From: Litoditis marina | Lineage: Eukaryota > Nematoda > Chromadorea > Rhabditida > Rhabditidae | DNA: 64,000 nt | Assembly: GCA_964036275.1 (NCBI GenBank) | Contig: OZ038434.1 | Coordinates: 21,565,879-21,629,878 of the forward strand | Reading direction: 5' to 3' | Shown: positions 1 to 9,889 of the stretch, in pieces | How the letters are laid out: the number at the start of each line of letters is the position of its first letter | How positions within the stretch are numbered: position 1 is the first letter of the stretch | Made by a program: the position numbers and the translations under genes | Notes under the pieces: model-generated | What the model saw: only the letters and a program-made list of their open reading frames with translations | Databases searched by the model: none | Told to the model about the DNA's origin: nothing

Positions 1-1818
1 ATTCACGTCAATTTGGGGTGTTTTTGGTTAGCACCGCCACTCAATTATTTCGGGACTGTTTCAACTTATACAAATAAGATGAACATTTTTAAGTTTCTAC
101 ACATGAGAGGAGTTCAAAAATACCAAGTTTGAATACTAAATCTCACGTAGGGCGAAAATCGCAACTCCATTCACGTCAACTTGGGGGTGTTTTTGGTTAG
201 CACGGCCACTCAATTATTTCGGGACTGTTTCAACTTATGCGAATAAGATGAACATTTTGAGTTTCTACACATGAGAGGAGTTCAAAAACACCAAGTTTGA
301 ACACTAAATCCCACGTAGGGCGAAAATCGCAACTCATTCACGTCAACTTGGGGGTGTTTTTGGTTAGCACGGCCACTCAATTATTTCGGGACTGTTTCAA
401 CTTATACAAATAAGATGAACATTTTTAAGTTTCTACACATGAGAGGAGTTCAAAAATACCAAGTTTGAATACTAAATCTCACGTACGGCGAAAATCGCAA
501 CTCCATTCACGTCAACTTGGGGGTGTTTTTGGTTTAGCACCGCCACTCAATTATTTCGGGACTGTTTCAACTTATGCAAATAAGATGAACATTTTTAAGT
601 TTCTACACATGAGAGGAGTTCAAAAATACCAAGTTTGAATACTAAATCTCACGTAGGGCGAAAAGCGCAACTCCATTCACGTCAACTTGGGGGTGTTTTT
701 GGTTAGCACCGCCACTCAATTATTTCGGGACTGTTTCAACTTATACAGATAAGATGAACATTTTTAAGTTTCTACACATGAGAGGAGTTCAAAAATACCA
801 AGTTTGAATACTAAATCTCACGTAGGGCGAAAATCGCAACTCCATTCACGTCAATTTGGGGGGTGTTTTTGGTTAGCACCGCCACTCAATTATTTCGGGA
901 CTGTTTCAACTTATTCAAATAAGATGAACATTTTTAAGTTTCTACACATGAGAGGAGTTCAAAAATACCAAGTTTGAATACTAAATCTCACGTAGGGCGA
1001 AAATCGCAACTCCATTCACGTCAACTTGGGGGTGTTTTGGTTAGCACGGCCACTCAATTATTTCGGGACTGTTTCAACTTATACAAATAAGATGAACATT
1101 TTTAAGTTTCTACACATGAGAGGAGTTCAAAAATACCACGTTTGAATACTAAATCTCACGTAGGGCGAAAATCGCAACTCCATTCACGTCAATTTGGGGG
1201 TGTTTTTGGTTAGCACCGCCACTCAATTATTTCGGGACTGTTTCAACTTATACAAATAAGATGAACATTTTTAAGTTTCTACACATGAGAGGAGTTCAAA
1301 AATACCAAGTTTGAATACTAAATCTCACGTAGGGCGAAAATCGCAACTCCATTCACGTCAACTTGGGGGTGTTTTTGGTTAGCACGGCCACTCAATTATT
1401 TCGGGACTGTTTCAACTTATGCGAATAAGATGAACATTTTTGAGTTTCTACACATGAGAGGAGTTCAAAAACACCAAGTTTGAACACTAAATCCCACGTA
1501 GGGCGAAAATCGCAACTCCATTCACGTCAACTTGGGGGTGTTTTTGGTTAGCACGGCCACTCAATTATTTCGGACTGTTTCAACTTATACAAATAAGATG
1601 AACATTTTTAAGTTTCTACACATGAGAGGAGTTCAAAAATACCAAGTTTGAATACTAAATCTCACGTACGGCGAAATCGCAACTCCATTCACGTCAACTT
1701 GGGGGTGTTTTTGGTTAGCACCGCCACTCAATTATTTCGGGACTGTTTCAACTTATGCAAATAAGATGAACATTTTTAAGTTTCTACACATGAGAGGAGT
1801 TCAAAAATACCAAGTTTG
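1..1818 (+). repeat. 169-bp satellite array, left block
   Basis: About 10.8 head-to-tail copies of the 169-bp monomer. Copies begin at ATTCACGTCA (1, 169, 336 and so on up to 1687), and the last is cut at its base 132 by the N run. A 7-monomer unit is visible: the rare GCGAAT variant at 239 recurs at 1421 and the rare ACGTACGGCG variant at 481 recurs at 1664, offsets of 1182 and 1183 (7 x 169 = 1183). Monomers here carry ATACAAAT, ATGCAAAT or ATGCGAAT at consensus base 69 onward and none carries the ATGCTAAT form that dominates just right of the unique island, so the two flanks are not simple continuations of each other. No open reading frame of note. Confidence 0.97.
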
Positions 1819-2018
1819 NNNNNNNNNNNNNNNNNNNNNNNNNNNNNNNNNNNNNNNNNNNNNNNNNNNNNNNNNNNNNNNNNNNNNNNNNNNNNNNNNN
1901 NNNNNNNNNNNNNNNNNNNNNNNNNNNNNNNNNNNNNNNNNNNNNNNNNNNNNNNNNNNNNNNNNNNNNNNNNNNNNNNNNNNNNNNNNNNNNNNNNNNN
2001 NNNNNNNNNNNNNNNNNN
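1819..2018. other. Assembly gap, 200 N
   Basis: Exactly 200 consecutive N. A round number like this is normally a fixed-size placeholder for a join of unknown length, not a measured gap. The left side is satellite in mid-monomer and the right side is the interior of a broken gene, so the order, orientation and true distance of the two sides are not shown by the sequence. Confidence 0.97.
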
Positions 2019-2325
2019 ACAAGGTGCGCACCAGCAACTAATCGCGCGATAGAATCTGGGTTCGGCCTAGTTTCCCAACTCTTCACACATGCTCCTAACA
2101 TGCGGGTGGAACGTAGAGAGGCTCTTCTTCTTCTTGTGAAGAACTACTCAATGGGGTGGCTGGGAAACCAGTCACCGGCTGAGCGTTCCGCACTTGTGGA
2201 GAACGCACGGTCTCAATTCCTACCCTCTCTACTGAAGCCCGTGATGAGAAGCAGCTGCTAATGCAGTAAGTTCTCAAGCGCGCGCAAGAAGAAGCAGCGA
2301 AAGCCACAGTGAAACGTGTTCGAAA
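2019..2325 (+). pseudogene. Frameshifted 5' part of an uncharacterised protein gene
   Basis: Coding-like sequence starting at the gap edge with no start codon. One frame is open from 2019 to a TAA at 2259-2261 (80 residues, including REALLLLVKNYSMGWLGNQS). The protein-like signal then seems to move to a second frame at about 2231-2325, with EARDEKQLLMQ, a TAA at 2267, and a lysine/glutamate-rich helical stretch, VLKRAQEEAAKATVKR. It then moves to a third frame that continues into the open reading frame at 2326. From memory this order (short conserved helix, charged helix, then a G-x-W-Q-S motif) resembles uncharacterised multi-copy proteins of cnidarians, molluscs and fish, some perhaps of transposon origin. 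Two frameshifts and a stop within 100 bp suggest a pseudogene. Short introns are less likely, because the gaps would be only about 30 bp. Consensus sequence error is another possibility. Confidence 0.5.
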
Positions 2326-2841
2326 ATGCGAGATCAGTGCAAATGGACCACAGCAATTATGGAATACGGTTTCTGGCAATCGTCTTCTGACATTGCCTAT
2401 GGTCTGAAGCACAAAGTGGGGTCCTCTGAAGGTCAGCAGAGAACGGCCTTCGAGGCGCAAATCAGGTTCAGGCAAAGGGTAATACAACAAAGGGAGCCAT
2501 TCTCCAAGTTGTACGCTTTGTCTGAAGGTGGTGTGCGTCTCTCTGTCTCACAATTGAAATCTCGTCTCATTTCGCTCATTGATGATGCTTTGAATGGTGC
2601 ATTGATTACTTTAGATGAGGACGAGTATGTTGGGAGGGAGATCAAACACTTCATTGCCGACCACAAGGGAGACAAGCATGCGTGGAATGGTAAGGTAGAG
2701 AAGCTGCAATGCAGTGCTACTGGTCAACCAGTAGTGATTATCAGTTACACCGGTGAGAAAGTAGATGGTGCATTTCATCTGGATGAGTTTGAGGACGCAA
2801 TTGCAGAAGGGGACGTAGAATTCTACGAACCCGAACTGTAA
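2326..2841 (+). CDS. C-terminal part of uncharacterised protein with Tudor/chromo-like domain (start uncertain, probably gene remnant)
   Basis: Open reading frame of 171 residues; the frame has been open since 2248. Residues 5-20 hold a GFWQS motif, residues 41-55 a basic helix (AFEAQIRFRQRVIQQ) and residues 71-92 an amphipathic helix. Residues 101-168 look like a small beta-barrel reader of Tudor or chromo type: VGREIKHF at 102-109, W120-N-G-K-V, VIISYTGEK at 137-145, aromatic F150 with L152, and GDVEF at 162-166. This fits by recall the pattern G-x-x-I-x-H, W-x-G-x-V, I-x-Y-x-G-E, G-D-x-E seen at the ends of many uncharacterised invertebrate and fish proteins; such folds usually bind methylated histone tails, but no binding function can be claimed here. 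Met1 is probably not the true start, because related sequence continues upstream in other frames. The stop at 2839-2841 overlaps a GTAAGT splice donor. The reading frame itself is clear; product identity is weak. Confidence 0.55.
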   Translation: MRDQCKWTTAIMEYGFWQSSSDIAYGLKHKVGSSEGQQRTAFEAQIRFRQRVIQQREPFSKLYALSEGGVRLSVSQLKSRLISLIDDALNGALITLDEDEYVGREIKHFIADHKGDKHAWNGKVEKLQCSATGQPVVIISYTGEKVDGAFHLDEFEDAIAEGDVEFYEPEL

Positions 2842-2898
2842 GTCGGCTCGATCCCATCCATCCTCGTCTCTCACTATCTCTCTTTTTCTCTCTCTCTT

Positions 2899-2944
<46 letters not shown>

Positions 2945-3018
2945 GAGTTTTCGCTCTCTCACAGCCTGTCACTGCTCTATATCAACTTTGGTTGTTGTTC
3001 TAATCATTTTAATTACAG
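2838..3018 (+). other. Probable last intron (181 bp)
   Basis: GTAAGT at 2838-2843 is a strong 5' splice donor. TTAATTACAG ending at 3018, after a T-rich stretch, is a good acceptor. Splicing joins CT to G and gives CTG followed at once by TAG, so the spliced protein still ends at the same leucine as the unspliced reading frame. An alternative acceptor ends at 3028 and would add about 37 residues, in the frame that ends with the TGA at 3141-3143. If real, the intron means the remnant came from genomic DNA and not from a processed retrocopy. Prediction from motifs only. Confidence 0.5.
2861..2942 (+). repeat. CT-rich microsatellite with pure (TC)19
   Basis: Pyrimidine-rich tract with interruptions from about 2861, ending in an uninterrupted (TC)19 run at 2905-2942. 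It lies inside the probable intron and lengthens its pyrimidine-rich part. On the other strand it reads as (GA)n, which explains the apparent Arg-Glu repeat reading frame there. Confidence 0.95.
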
Positions 3019-3095
3019 GTAGTTACAGCAGGTCTTCATTTTGGATGGTTTCAACAACACGGCTACTTTTTTGCAGTTTTTATATTGATTTTGCG

Positions 3096-3101
3096 AATAA
3101 A
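3096..3101 (+). terminator. Poly(A) signal AATAAA
   Basis: Canonical AATAAA about 75 bp after the predicted 3' exon starts, followed by a GT-rich stretch (GCTTTTGTTATTGTTACG from about 3111) suited to cleavage and polyadenylation. With the splice sites this gives a compact 3' untranslated region of about 100 bp for the upstream gene remnant. A lone AATAAA is common by chance in AT-rich DNA; its placement supports it. Confidence 0.5.
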
Positions 3102-3143
3102 TGTTTACCGGCTTTTGTTATTGTTACGATGTTGAAAATGTGA

Positions 3144-3663
3144 TGAAGAGAATATGTCAAAACGAGAAAAATAAGAATCTTTGGCTTGTGGATATGGATC
3201 AGTCGCTATTGAATATCTAAATATATAAATGATTTAATCATCATTGATGAGTCTATTGTTCCCTCAGAAAATTTGCGAATAAGAGTGGTAATGAGAGTAG
3301 ATTTCACGTTTTCATTATTCATGTGACTACTTTTCCGAAAACATCGAATACCAGTAAATTAGCCTTCTTTTTCAATCGTTCTCCGTTCATTTGTTTTCGA
3401 TTTCTCGAGTCGTGCTACAGTGCGAAAAAGTGGCCCAGATGCAGCCGCAACTCGCCTTTGGCGCGTAAATCCGACCGCGGTCGCCTTCACGTTTCAATTA
3501 GAAACGCGCCACACAATGCATGGCTTGAAAAAGGGATAACTAAAAAAATACTTGATCAAATTGCATAAACTCAACTTCAAACGAATTCTACGGTAATTTC
3601 CAACATTATGAGCTAACGTTCTCACGTTTTTATCCATGATGACATTTTCAGTTGCGGTGCCTA
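3144..3663. other. Unique AT-rich intergenic DNA up to the satellite edge
   Basis: No convincing gene, RNA gene or repeat seen. A TATATAAA-like stretch lies at 3221-3230. A GC-rich patch at 3440-3515 holds a palindrome cluster, entered separately. The right border with the satellite is sharp: unique DNA runs to about 3663, and from 3664 the sequence matches the monomer from consensus base 10 onward (AATTTGGGGG). No target-site duplication can be assessed because the island's left edge lies in the gap. Confidence 0.7.
3459..3511. repeat. Nested inverted repeats and 12-bp palindrome
   Basis: TGGCGCGT at 3459-3466 is matched by its reverse complement ACGCGCCA at 3504-3511. Between them lie the perfect palindrome CGACCGCGGTCG at 3472-3483 and the hairpin CGTTTC/GAAACG at 3490-3495 and 3501-3506. 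It is the only GC-rich patch in the island. It could be a transcription-factor site cluster or part of a worn mobile element; no assignment is possible. Confidence 0.6.
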
Positions 3664-4499
3664 AATTTGGGGGTGTTTTTGGTTAGCACCGCCACTCAAT
3701 TATTTCAGGACTGTTTCAACTTATGCTAATAAGATGAACATTTTTGAGTTTCTACACATGAGAGGAGTTCAAAATACCAAGTTTGAACACTAAATCTCAC
3801 GTAGGGCAAAAATCGCAACTCCATTCACGTCAATTTGGGGGTGTTTTTGGTTAGCACCGCCACTCAATTATTTCGGGACTGTTTCAACTTATGCTAATAA
3901 GATGAACATTTTTGAGTTTCTACACATGAGGGGAGTTCAAAAATACCAAGTTTGAATACTAAATCTCACGTAGGGCGAAATCGCAACTCCATTCACGTCA
4001 ACTTGGGGGTGTTTTTGGTTAGCACCGCAACTCAATTATTTCGGGACTGTTTCAACTCATGCTAATAAGATGAACATTTTTGAGTTTCTACACATGAGGG
4101 GAGTTCAAAAATACCAAGTTTGAATACTAAATCTCACGTAGGGCGAAAATCGCAACTCCATTCACGTCAACTTGGGGGTGTTTTTGGTTAGCACCGCCAC
4201 TCAATTATTTCGGGACTGTTTCAACTTATACAAATAAGATGAACATTTTTAAGTTTCTACACATGAGAGGAGTTCAAAAATACCAAGTTTGAATACTAAA
4301 TCTCACGTAGGGCGAAAATCGCAACTCCATTCACGTCAACTTGGGGGTGTTTTTGGTTAGCACCGCCACTCAATTATTTCGGGACTGTTTCAACTTATAC
4401 AAATAAGATGAACATTTTTAAGTTTCTACACATGAGAGGAGTTCAAAAATACCAAGTTTGAATACTAAATCTCACGTAGGGCGAAAATCGCAACTCCAT

Positions 4500-5990
4500 T
4501 CACGTCAATTTGGGGGTGTTTTTGGTTAGCACCGCCACTCAATTATTTCGGGACTGTTTCAACTTGTGCTAATAAGATGAACATTTTTAAGTTTCTACAC
4601 ATGAGAGGAGTTCAAAAATACCAAGTTTGAACACTAAATCTCGCGTAGGGCGAAAATCGCAACTCCATTCACGTCAACTTGGGGGTGTTTTTGGTTACCA
4701 CCGCCACTCAATTTTTTGGGGACTGTTTCAACTTATGCTAATAAGATAAACATTTTTAAGTTTCTACACATGAGAGGAGGTCAAAAATACCAAGTTTGAA
4801 CACTAAATCTCACGTAGGGCGAAAATCGCAATTTCTACACATGAGAGGAGTTCAAAATACCAAGTTTGAACACTAAATCCCACGTAGGGGGAAAATCGCA
4901 ACTCCATTCACGTCAACTTGGGGGTGTTTTTGGTTAGCACCGCCACTCAATTATTTCGGGACTGTTTCAACTTATGCTAATAAGATGAACATTTTTTTAG
5001 TTTCTACACATGAGAGGAGTTCAAAAATACCAAGTTTGAACACTAAATCCCACGTAGGGCGAAAATCGCAACTCCATTCACGTCAACTTGGGGGTGTTTT
5101 TGGTTAGCACCGCCACTCAATTATTTCGGACTGTTTCAACTTATGCTAATAAGATGAACATTTTTAAGTTTCTACACATGAGAGGAGTTCAAAAATACCA
5201 AGTTTGAATACTAAATCTCACGTAGGGCGAAAATCGCAACTCCATTCACGTCCAATTTGGGGGTGTTTTTGGTTAGCACCGCCACTCAATTATTTCGGGA
5301 CTGTTTCAACTTGTGCTAATAAGATGAACATTTTTAAGTTTCTACACATGAGAGGAGTTCAAAAATACCAAGTTTGAACACTAAATCTCGCGTAGGGCGA
5401 AAATCGCAACTCCATTCACGTCAACTTGGGGGTGTTTTTGGTTACCACCGCCACTCAATTTTTTTGGGACTGTTTCAACTTATGCTAATAAGATAAACAT
5501 TTTTAAGTTTCTACACATGAGAGGAGGTCAAAAATACCAAGTTTGAACACTAAATCTCACGTAGGGCGAAAATCGCAATTTCTACACATGAGAGGAGTTC
5601 AAAAATACCAAGTTTGAACACTAAATCCCACGTAGGGGGAAAATCGCAACTCCATTCACGTCAACTTGGGGGTGTTTTTGGTTAGCACCGCCACTCAATT
5701 ATTTCGGGACTGTTTCAACTTATGCTAATAAGATGAACATTTTTTTAGTTTCTACACATGAGAGGAGTTCAAAAATACCAAGTTTGAACACTAAATCCCA
5801 CGTAGGGCGAAAATCGCAACTCCATTCACGTCAACTTGGGGTGTTTTTGGTTAGCACCGCCACTCAATTATTTCGGGACTGTTTCAACTTATGCTAATAA
5901 GATGAACATTTTTAAGTTTCTACACATGAGAGGAGTTCAAAAATACCAAGTTTGAACACTAAATCTCACGTAGGGCGAAAATCGCAACTC
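4500..5990 (+). repeat. Tandem pair of a 747-bp unit with a truncated 71-bp monomer
   Basis: Rare variants recur 747 bp apart: TTGTGCTAAT at 4564 and 5311, and the join GCAATTTCTACAC at 4828 and 5575. GTTACCACC and GAGGAGGTC also occur in both copies. At the join, monomer base 165 is followed directly by base 95 of the next copy, leaving a 71-bp partial monomer (bases 95-165). Four full monomers plus 71 bp give exactly 747. The deletion therefore arose once and was then duplicated with its neighbours. Confidence 0.9.
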
Positions 5991-8900
5991 CGTTCACGTC
6001 AACTTGGGGGTGTTTTTGGTTAGCACCGCCACTCAATTATTTCGGGACTGTTTCAACTTATGCTAATAAGATGAATATTTTTAAGTTTCTACGCATGAGA
6101 GGAGTTCAAAAATACCAAGTTTGAACACTAAATCCCACGTAGGGGGAAAATCGCAACTCCATTCACGTCAACTTGGGGGTGTTTTTGGTTAGCACCGCCA
6201 CTCAATTATTTCGGGACTGTTTCAACTTATGCAAATAAGATGAACATTTTTAAGTTTCTACACATGAGAGGAGTTCAAAAATACAAGTTTGAACACTAAA
6301 TCTCACGTAGGGCGAAAATCGCAACTCCATTCACGTCAACTTGGGGGTGCTTTTGGTTAGCACCGCCACTCAATTATTTCGGGACTGTTTCAACTTATGC
6401 TAATAAGATGAACATTTTTGAGTTTCTACACATGAGAGAAGTTCAAAATACCAAGTTTGAACACTAAATCCCACGTAGGGCGAAAATCGCAACTCCATTC
6501 ACGTCAACTTGGGGGTGTTTTTGGTTAGCACGGCCACTCAATTATTTCGGGACTGTTTCAACTTATACAAATAAGATGAACATTTTTAAGTTTCTACACA
6601 TGAGAGGAGTTCAAAAATACCAAGTTTTGAATACTAAATCTCACGTAGGGCGAAAATCGCAACTCCATTCACGTCAACTTGGGGGTGTTTTTGGTTAGCA
6701 CGGCCACTCAATTATTTCGGGACTGTTTCAACTTATGCAAATAAGATGAACATTTTTAAGTTTCTACACATGAGAGGAGTTCAAAAATACCAAGTTTGAA
6801 TACCAAATCTCACGTAGGGCGAAAATCGAAACTCCATTCACGTCAACTTGGGGGTGTTTTTGGTTAGCACCGCCACTCAATTATTTCGGGACTGTTTCAA
6901 CTTATGCAAATAAGATGAACATTTTTAAGTTTCTACACATGAGAGGAGTTCAAAAATACCAAGTTTGAATACTAAATCCCACGTAGGGCGAAAATCGCAA
7001 CTCCATTCACGTCAACTTGGGGGTGTTTTTGGTTAGCACGGCCACTCAATTATTTCGGGGACTGTTTCAACTTATGCAAATAAGATGAACAATTTTAAGT
7101 TTCTACACATGAGAGGAGTTCAAAAATACCAAGTTTGAATACTAAATCTCACGTAGGGCGAAAATCGCAACTCCATTCACGTCAATTTGGGGGTGTTTTT
7201 GGTTAGCACCGCCACTCAATTATTTCAGGACTGTTTCAACTTATGCTAATAAGATGAACATTTTTGAGTTTCTACACATGAGAGGAGTTCAAAAATACCA
7301 AGTTTGAACACTAAATCTCACGTAGGGCAAAAATCGCAACTCCATTCACGTCAATTTGGGGGTGTTTTTGGTTAGCACCGCCACTCAATTATTTCGGGGA
7401 CTGTTTCAACTTATGCTAATAAGATGAACATTTCTGAGTTTCTACACATGAGAGAAGTTCAAAAATACAAGTTTGAACACTAAATCCCACGTAGGGCGAA
7501 AATCGCAACTCCATTCACGTCAACTTGGGGGTGTTTTTGGTTAGCACGGCCACTCAATTATTTCGGGACTGTTTCAACTTATACAAATAAGATGAACATT
7601 TTTAAGTTTCTACACATGAGAGGAGTTCAAAAATACCAAGTTTGAATACTAAATCTCACGTAGGGCGAAAATCGCAACTCCATTCACGTCAACTTGGGGG
7701 GTGTTTTTGATTAGCACCGCCACTCAATTATTTCGGGACTGTTTCAACTTATGCAAATAAGATGAACATTTTTAAGTTTCTACACATGAGAGGAGTTCAA
7801 AAATACCAAGTTTGAATACTAAATCCCACGTAGGGCGAAAATCGCAACTCCATTCACGTCAACTTGGGGGTGTTTTTGGTTAGCACGGCACTCAATTATT
7901 TCGGGGACTGTTTCAACTTATACAAATAAGATGAACATTTTTAAGTTTCTACACATGAGAGGAGTTCAAAAATACCAAGTTTGAATACCAAATCTCACGT
8001 AGGGCGAAAATCGCAACTCCATTCACGTCAACTTGGGGGTGTTTTTGGTTAGCACGGCCACTCAATTATTTCGGGGACTGTTTCAACTTATGCAAATAAG
8101 ATGAAAATTTTTAAGTTTCTACACATGAGAGGAGTTCAAAATACCAAGTTTGAATACTAAATCTCACGTAGGGCGAAATCGCAACTCCATTGACGTCAAT
8201 TTGGATTTGGGGGTGTTTTTGGTTAGCACCGCCACTCAATTATTTCGGGACTGTTTCAACTTATGCTAATAAGATGAACATTTTAAGTTTCTACGCATGA
8301 GAGGAGTTCAAAAATACCAAGTTTGAACACTAAATCCCACGTAGGGGGAAAATCGCAACTCCATTCACGTCAACTTGGGGTGTTTTTGGTTAGCACCGCC
8401 ACTCAATTATTTCGGGACTGTTTCAACTTATGCAAATAAGATGAACATTTTTAAGTTTCTACACATGAGAGGAGTTCAAAAATACCAAGTTTGAACACTA
8501 AATCTCACGTAGGGCGAAAATCGCAACTCCATTCACGTCAACTTGGGGGTGTTTTTGGTTAGCACCGCCACTCAATTATTTCGGGACTGTTTCAACTTAT
8601 GCAAATAAGATGAACATTTTTAAGTTTCTACACATGAGAGGAGTTCAAAAATACCAAGTTTGAACACTAAATCTCACGTAGGGCAAAAATCGCAACTCCA
8701 TTCACGTCAATTTGGGGGTGTTTTTGGTTAGCACCGCCACTCAATTATTTCGGGACTGTTTCAACTTATGCTAATAAGATGAACATTTTTGAGTTTCTAC
8801 ACATGAGAGGAGTTCAAAAATACCAAGTTTGAATACTAAATCTCACGTAGGGCGAAAATCGCAACTCCATTCACGTCAACTTGGGGGTGTTTTTGGTTAG

Positions 8901-9889
8901 CACCGCCACCTAATTATTTCGGGACTGTTTCAACTTATGCAAATAAGATGAACATTTTGATGTTTCTACACATGAGAGGAGTTCAAAAATACCAAGTTTG
9001 AATACTAAATCTCACGTAGGGCGAAAATCGCAACTCCATTCACGTCAACTTGGGGGTGTTTTTGGTTAGCACCGCCACTCAATTATTTCGGGACTGTTTC
9101 AACTTATGCAAATAAGATGAACATTTTTAAGTTTCTACACATGAGAGAAGTTCAAAAATACCAAGTTTGAATACTAAATCTCACGTAGGGCGAAAATCGC
9201 AACTCCATTCACGTCAACTTGGGGGTGTTTTTGGTTCGCACGGCCACTCAATTATTTCGGGACTGTTTCAACTTATACAAATAAGATGAACATTTTTAGG
9301 TTTCTACACATGAGAGGAGTTCAAAAATACCAAGTTTGAATACTAAATCTCACGTAGGGCGAAACTCGCAACTCCATTCACGTCAACTTGGGGGTGTTTT
9401 TGGTTAGCACCGCCACTCAATTATTTCAGGACTGTTTCAACTTATGCTAATAAGATGAACATTTTTGAGTTTCTACACATGAGAGGAGTTCAAAAATACC
9501 AAGTTTGAACACTAATTCTCACGTAGGCAAAAATCGCAACTCCATTCACGTCAATTTGGGGGTGTTTTTGGTTAGCACCGCCACTCAATTATTTCGGGAC
9601 TGTTTCAACTTATGCTAATAAGATGATTATTTTTGAGTTTCTACACATGAGGGGAGTTCAAAAATACCAAGTTTGAATACTAAATCTCACGTAGGGCGAA
9701 AATCGCAACTCCATTCACGTCAACTTGGGGGTGTTTTTGGTTAGCACCGCCACTCAATTATTTCGGGACTGTTTCAACTTATGCTAATAAGATGAACATT
9801 TTTAAGTTTCTACACATGAGAGGAGTTCAAAAATACCAAGTTTGAATACTAAATCTCACGTAGGGCGAAAATCGCAACTCCATTCACGT

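Noticed and set aside
1766..2101. Reading frames across the N run on both strands
   Set aside because: They consist mainly of unknown residues and exist only because N is not read as a stop.
2741..2962. Minus-strand frame rich in Arg-Glu repeats
   Set aside because: It is the (TC)n microsatellite and the gene remnant read on the other strand.
2943..3143. 66-residue separate gene after the microsatellite
   Set aside because: Its first part lies in the probable intron and the rest fits a 3' untranslated region with AATAAA; at most it is an alternative C-terminal tail.
3323..3568. 81-residue open reading frame on the + strand
   Set aside because: Low-complexity composition, no recognisable motif and no splice or promoter context; compatible with chance in AT-rich DNA.
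2019..3663. Complete transposon with terminal repeats
   Set aside because: No terminal inverted repeat or target duplication can be paired because the left edge is in the gap; the right edge shows no element-end signature.
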